The notes under the pieces are model-generated. The model saw nothing but the letters and a program-made list of their open reading frames with translations. It had not been told where the DNA came from and did no database searches. Of a stretch of DNA of 36,124 bases, positions 33,148 to 36,124 are shown one piece after another. Each line of letters begins with the position of its first letter. Position 1 is the first letter of the stretch. Both the position numbers and the translations under genes were made by a program. Source of the DNA: Aquidulcibacter sp. (GTDB taxonomy: Bacteria > Pseudomonadota > Alphaproteobacteria > Caulobacterales > Aquidulcibacteraceae); NCBI RefSeq assembly GCF_020253525.1, contig NZ_JADCBK010000157.1, positions 1 to 36,124 of the forward strand, given 5' to 3'.

Positions 33148-33494
33148 GCCAGTCGTCCCTCTTCCACCAACAGCCCGAATTTTGGACCTTGCAATGGCCA
33201 GACGCCTTGAAGCGTGTGTCGCATGTGACAACTTGTACCATTGAGATTCAGCATGATGAGACTAGCCTCCATGCCCATGTCTCCTTGGACGATGGCACCA
33301 TCCTCGGCCCTGGCGACAAGATGATTGTCCAAGGACCCCCGATCCGGCTGTCGTTTGGTGAATCCTGCACGCTCCATCGGGGTGTGAAGATCATTCGCGC
33401 GACCGCCCTTGAAAGACTTTGGATCAAAGTCGCCTCTTATTTTGAGCTCTTTGAGCTTTACGAAGTCAGCTTCACACCGGGGAAACTGCCATGA
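33144..33494 (+). CDS. bciE: BciE-like auxiliary subunit of the AcsF cyclase (candidate)
   Basis: This 116-residue soluble protein starts within the bchM stop (ATGA) and ends within the acsF start (ATGA), so bchM, this gene and acsF are translationally coupled. In alphaproteobacteria the O2-dependent cyclase needs a small accessory protein, BciE, encoded next to acsF, whereas cyanobacteria and plants use Ycf54. Position and size fit BciE. The sequence is a beta-rich domain ([37 protein letters not shown]) followed by a helix ([20 protein letters not shown]). There are no cysteines in a cluster pattern and no membrane helix. The assignment rests on context; I do not recall the BciE sequence well enough to align it. 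Confidence 0.6.
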   Translation: MSQSSLFHQQPEFWTLQWPDALKRVSHVTTCTIEIQHDETSLHAHVSLDDGTILGPGDKMIVQGPPIRLSFGESCTLHRGVKIIRATALERLWIKVASYFELFELYEVSFTPGKLP

Positions 33495-34555
33495 CAGCAG
33501 CCACTTTTGACGACACCTATCTCGATACCACCCAGCTGGCCAAAACCGACACGATTTTGAGCCCGCGCTTCTACACAACCGATTATGCGGCGATGGACAA
33601 GATCGACGTGTCCTTGGTGCAAGAAGAATGGGACCAAATGCTGTCGGCCATGGCGGCCGATCCGCGCCGCGGCCACTTTAAGCGCGATGCGGCCTTCGAT
33701 AATCGTTTGGATGATCTGGACCCAGAATTGCGCCGCGAGTTTGTGGACTTTTTGGTCAGCTCCATCACGTCGGAATTCTCCGGCTGCGTGCTTTATGCAG
33801 AGATCGTCAAGCGCGTCTCCAATCCCGATATCAAAGCCTTGTTCAAATATATGGCCCGCGATGAATCGCGCCATGCAGGCTTTATCAATGAGTCGCTGAA
33901 GGACTTTGGGATTGGCGTTGATCTGGGCTTTCTGACCAAGACCAAGAAATACACCTATTTCAAACCTAAGTTCATCTTCTATGCGGTCTATCTGTCCGAA
34001 AAAATTGGTTATGCGCGTTACATCACCATCTTCCGGCAATTAGAGCGCAACCCACAGCACAAATTCCATCCAATTTTCAATTGGTTCAAGGAATGGTGCA
34101 ATGATGAGTTTAGCCATGGCGAAGCTTTTGCCTTGATGCTGCGCGCCAATCCATCCTTGCTGCAAGGTGGCAACAAGCTTTGGATCCGCTTTTTCCTCTT
34201 GTCGGTCTATGCCACCATGTATGTGCGCGACCATTCACGGCCGGCCTTCCACAAGGCATTGGGCGTGAACCCAACCGATTATGATTATCAGGTGTTTTCG
34301 CTCACGACTGAGATTTCCAAGCAGGTCTTCCCCGTCATGCTCGACACCGATAATCCAAAGTTCCGTGCCGGCTTTGAGCGTTTGCGCATCCTTTCGGACA
34401 AGATCGAAGCCGCGAAGGCTGAAGGCGGCATACTCAATCAGATCAAACGACTGGGGTGGAGCGCGCAAGTCGCGGCAACCTTCGCCGGCCTTTATCTACT
34501 ACCAACACTTTCGAATGAGCTACCCAGCAACGTTCGGCTACAACCCGTTTGGTAA
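33491..34555 (+). CDS. acsF: Aerobic Mg-protoporphyrin IX monomethyl ester cyclase
   Basis: This 354-residue diiron oxygenase closes ring E to give divinyl-protochlorophyllide, using O2 three times. Diiron ligand motifs are [28 protein letters not shown] and [18 protein letters not shown], forming two E/D-X2-H-type sites. The N-terminal [13 protein letters not shown] and the segment HPIFNWF are AcsF hallmarks. The length is typical. It overlaps the bciE-like gene by four bases. No radical-SAM BchE (the anaerobic alternative) is in the window, so pigment synthesis here depends on oxygen. A 75-base gap separates it from hemA; puhE, which often lies there, is missing. Confidence 0.97.
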   Translation: MTAATFDDTYLDTTQLAKTDTILSPRFYTTDYAAMDKIDVSLVQEEWDQMLSAMAADPRRGHFKRDAAFDNRLDDLDPELRREFVDFLVSSITSEFSGCVLYAEIVKRVSNPDIKALFKYMARDESRHAGFINESLKDFGIGVDLGFLTKTKKYTYFKPKFIFYAVYLSEKIGYARYITIFRQLERNPQHKFHPIFNWFKEWCNDEFSHGEAFALMLRANPSLLQGGNKLWIRFFLLSVYATMYVRDHSRPAFHKALGVNPTDYDYQVFSLTTEISKQVFPVMLDTDNPKFRAGFERLRILSDKIEAAKAEGGILNQIKRLGWSAQVAATFAGLYLLPTLSNELPSNVRLQPVW

Positions 34556-34630
34556 GTTGCTTGCCAAACAGATATCAAAACGGCCTGGTGGTGGTGAAAG
34601 CACTGCCGGGCTGTCGGGAGGGGAAATAAC

Positions 34631-35851
34631 ATGGACTACCAAGCCTATTTCAACAGCCAGTTGGACGCGTTGCGTGCTGAAGGTCGCTATCGCGTTTTTG
34701 CGGACTTGGAGCGTCATGCGGGCCAATTCCCGCGCGCGACGCGTCATGCCGATGGCGGTGTCCATGAAGTGACGGTTTGGTGCTCGAACGATTATCTCGG
34801 CATGGGCCAACATCCCAAGGTCTTGGCCGCGATGCATGAAGCGATTGATCGCTGCGGTGCCGGTGCCGGTGGGACGCGCAATATCTCGGGCACCAATCAT
34901 TATCACATCTTGCTTGAGCAAGAATTGGCTGACTTACATGGTAAGGAAGCGGCACTTTTGTTCACCTCCGGCTATGTGTCCAACTGGGCAGCCTTGAGCA
35001 CTTTGGCGAGCAAAATCCCAAATTGCGTCGTTGTCTCGGATGAAGGCAATCATGCCTCCATGATTGAGGGCATTCGCCATAGTCGCGCCGAAGTGCGCAT
35101 CTTCAAGCATAATGATACTGAGGATCTTGAGCGTGTTTTGGCCAGCCTGCCGCCTGAACAGCCCAAGCTGGTGGCTTTTGAATCGGTCTATTCGATGGAT
35201 GGCGATATCGCTCCGATTGCGGCCATCTGTGATGTGGCAGAAAAATATGGGGCCATGACTTATCTCGACGAAGTCCATGGCGTTGGCCTTTATGGCCCAC
35301 GTGGCGGTGGTGTAGCCGAACGCGAGGGCTTGATGGACCGCTTAACCGTGATTGAAGGCACATTGGGCAAGGCCTTTGGTGTCTTTGGCGGCTATGTCGC
35401 TGCCTCGACGGCGCTCTGCGATTTCATTCGCAGCTTTGCTTCAGGCTTTATCTTCACAACCGCTCTGCCGCCTTCGGTGGCTGCTGGTGCGTGCGCCAGC
35501 ATCCGTCATTTAAAAGCAAGTTCGGCAGAGCGTGAGCGCCATCAAGACCGTGTGGCGCTGGTGCGTCGCCGCTTAGAGGCCGTGGGCATTCCTTGTATGG
35601 AAAACGATAGCCACATCATTCCCGTGATGGTTGGTGATCCGGTTAAGTGCAAAATGATCAGCGATTGGCTGCTCGAGCGCTCGGGTATCTATATCCAGCC
35701 GATCAATTATCCGACTGTGCCCCGCGGGACTGAGCGGCTCAGAATCACGCCATCGCCCTTGCATAGCGACGCGGATATTGAGCGCCTTGTGACGGCCCTT
35801 TCCGACCTATGGCAACAATGCGCCCTCGGCCGGGTATCCGCCGCGGCTTAA
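34631..35851 (+). CDS. hemA: 5-aminolevulinate synthase
   Basis: This 406-residue PLP enzyme condenses glycine and succinyl-CoA to 5-aminolevulinate, the entry to tetrapyrroles. The N-terminal core has [18 protein letters not shown] and [17 protein letters not shown]. The PLP pocket is [18 protein letters not shown], and the Schiff-base lysine is Lys247 in [16 protein letters not shown]. The C-terminus has [20 protein letters not shown]. Glycine residues near the N-terminus and the length are normal. A GGGAGGGG ribosome site precedes the ATG. As the last gene of the pigment operon it would raise ALA supply when the pathway is on; a second hemA for haem may exist elsewhere, as in Rhodobacter. 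Confidence 0.97.
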   Translation: MDYQAYFNSQLDALRAEGRYRVFADLERHAGQFPRATRHADGGVHEVTVWCSNDYLGMGQHPKVLAAMHEAIDRCGAGAGGTRNISGTNHYHILLEQELADLHGKEAALLFTSGYVSNWAALSTLASKIPNCVVVSDEGNHASMIEGIRHSRAEVRIFKHNDTEDLERVLASLPPEQPKLVAFESVYSMDGDIAPIAAICDVAEKYGAMTYLDEVHGVGLYGPRGGGVAEREGLMDRLTVIEGTLGKAFGVFGGYVAASTALCDFIRSFASGFIFTTALPPSVAAGACASIRHLKASSAERERHQDRVALVRRRLEAVGIPCMENDSHIIPVMVGDPVKCKMISDWLLERSGIYIQPINYPTVPRGTERLRITPSPLHSDADIERLVTALSDLWQQCALGRVSAAA

Positions 35852-35880
35852 GCCGCGTCCCAGGCCTTGTGCCGCAAACT

Positions 35881-35943
35881 CCCATGGGGTCCCCGCTCTC
35901 CACTTCGTTGCGGCGGGGATGACATCGTTTTGCATGGGTTTTT
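35881..35943 (+). terminator. Branched rho-independent terminator after hemA
   Basis: An outer stem CCCATG (35881-35886) pairs with CATGGG (35933-35938), enclosing an inner stem TCCCCGC (35890-35896) with GCGGGGA (35913-35919). Five Ts follow at 35939-35943. It closes the rightward pigment operon 30 bases after the hemA stop. The inner GC-rich hairpin followed by ATGACA resembles intergenic palindromes common in alphaproteobacterial genomes. Confidence 0.65.
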
Positions 35944-36000
35944 ATCTGGAAGCGTTTTGGTGCCCATTCTGGTCACCCAACCGCACACGAAATTGTTCTT

Positions 36001-36091
36001 GCGACATCTGGGTAGTCAAGTGCGCAGCTTTGCTGCGTCGCGACGCGATCCGTTTTCGAAGAAAACGGACACTTGACGACCCAGATGTCGC
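36001..36091. repeat. Large inverted repeat with two internal hairpins
   Basis: The arms at 36001-36022 and 36070-36091 pair over 22 bp with one mismatch (GCGACATCTGGG at the outer end). Inside lie two further perfect hairpins: CGCAGC-TTT-GCTGCG at 36023-36037 and TCCGTTTTC-GAA-GAAAACGGA at 36049-36069, with a small TCGCG/CGCGA palindrome between them. The whole 91 bases could fold as a cloverleaf-like structure on either strand. It could be an intergenic repetitive element, a bidirectional terminator for an unseen convergent gene, or a structured RNA. The rest of the 273 bases after hemA holds only the terminator and no credible gene; short frames crossing the repeat look accidental. Confidence 0.75.
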
Positions 36092-36124
36092 GGCCATCCT
36101 TGATGATCCATTTTGGTGAAACAG

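Noticed and set aside
33148-35851. puhA, puhB, puhC, puhE or lhaA between bchM and hemA
   Set aside because: The only genes there are the bciE-like gene, acsF and hemA; the remaining gap (34556-34630) is 75 bases and cannot hold them.
35867-36119. Short plus-strand frames after hemA
   Set aside because: They run through the terminator hairpin and the inverted repeat, so their residues come from palindromic DNA; there is no ribosome site.

Overview
The window looks like a chromosomal stretch of an alphaproteobacterium. The evidence is the protein families and their arrangement: an alphaproteobacterial-type murJ-trpS pair, a 5-aminolevulinate synthase of the glycine/succinyl-CoA (Shemin) type, an AcsF-type cyclase with a BciE-like partner, and bchNBHLM in the purple-bacterial order. 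The order or genus cannot be fixed from this sequence alone. Genes are densely packed on both strands. I see no insertion sequence, integrase, CRISPR array, tRNA or rRNA.

Layout. Positions 1-5.4 kb hold a self-contained efflux operon: a TetR repressor, a lipoprotein periplasmic adaptor and an RND pump, with an operator-like palindrome in front and a strong bidirectional terminator behind. Positions 5.4-20.2 kb are mostly housekeeping and metabolic genes: AMP nucleosidase, cysteine synthase, a Pif1/RecD-like helicase, a secreted PAP2 acid phosphatase, PEP carboxylase, a CitE/malyl-CoA-lyase-like enzyme, truA, chorismate mutase, murJ, trpS and a sodium:solute symporter. Three convergent pairs in this part meet with touching, overlapping or nearly touching stop codons.

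Positions 20.3-35.9 kb are a photopigment cluster built as two divergent operons around a regulatory region at about 24.5-24.85 kb. Leftward is bciB-bchI-bchD. Rightward is a 69-codon small ORF, then bchN-bchB-bchH-bchL-bchM-(bciE-like)-acsF-hemA, ending in a terminator and a large inverted repeat. Together they encode ALA synthesis (HemA), Mg insertion (BchHID), methylation (BchM), O2-dependent ring E closure (AcsF plus BciE-like), C8-vinyl reduction (BciB) and dark protochlorophyllide reduction (BchLNB). With the ordinary haem genes supplying the steps from ALA to protoporphyrin IX, this is every dedicated step to chlorophyllide a.

The cluster stops there. No gene for the bacteriochlorophyll-specific steps (bchXYZ, bchF, bchC), for tail attachment (bchG, bchP), for carotenoids, for antenna or reaction-centre proteins (puf, puh, puc, lhaA) or for the usual regulators (ppsR, ppaA) is visible. 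The slots where bchF and lhaA-puhABC sit in typical purple-bacterial clusters hold only the small ORF and a direct bchM/bciE junction. Either the photosynthesis genes are split between distant loci, or this is a free-standing chlorophyllide a module. Only the rest of the genome can decide this.
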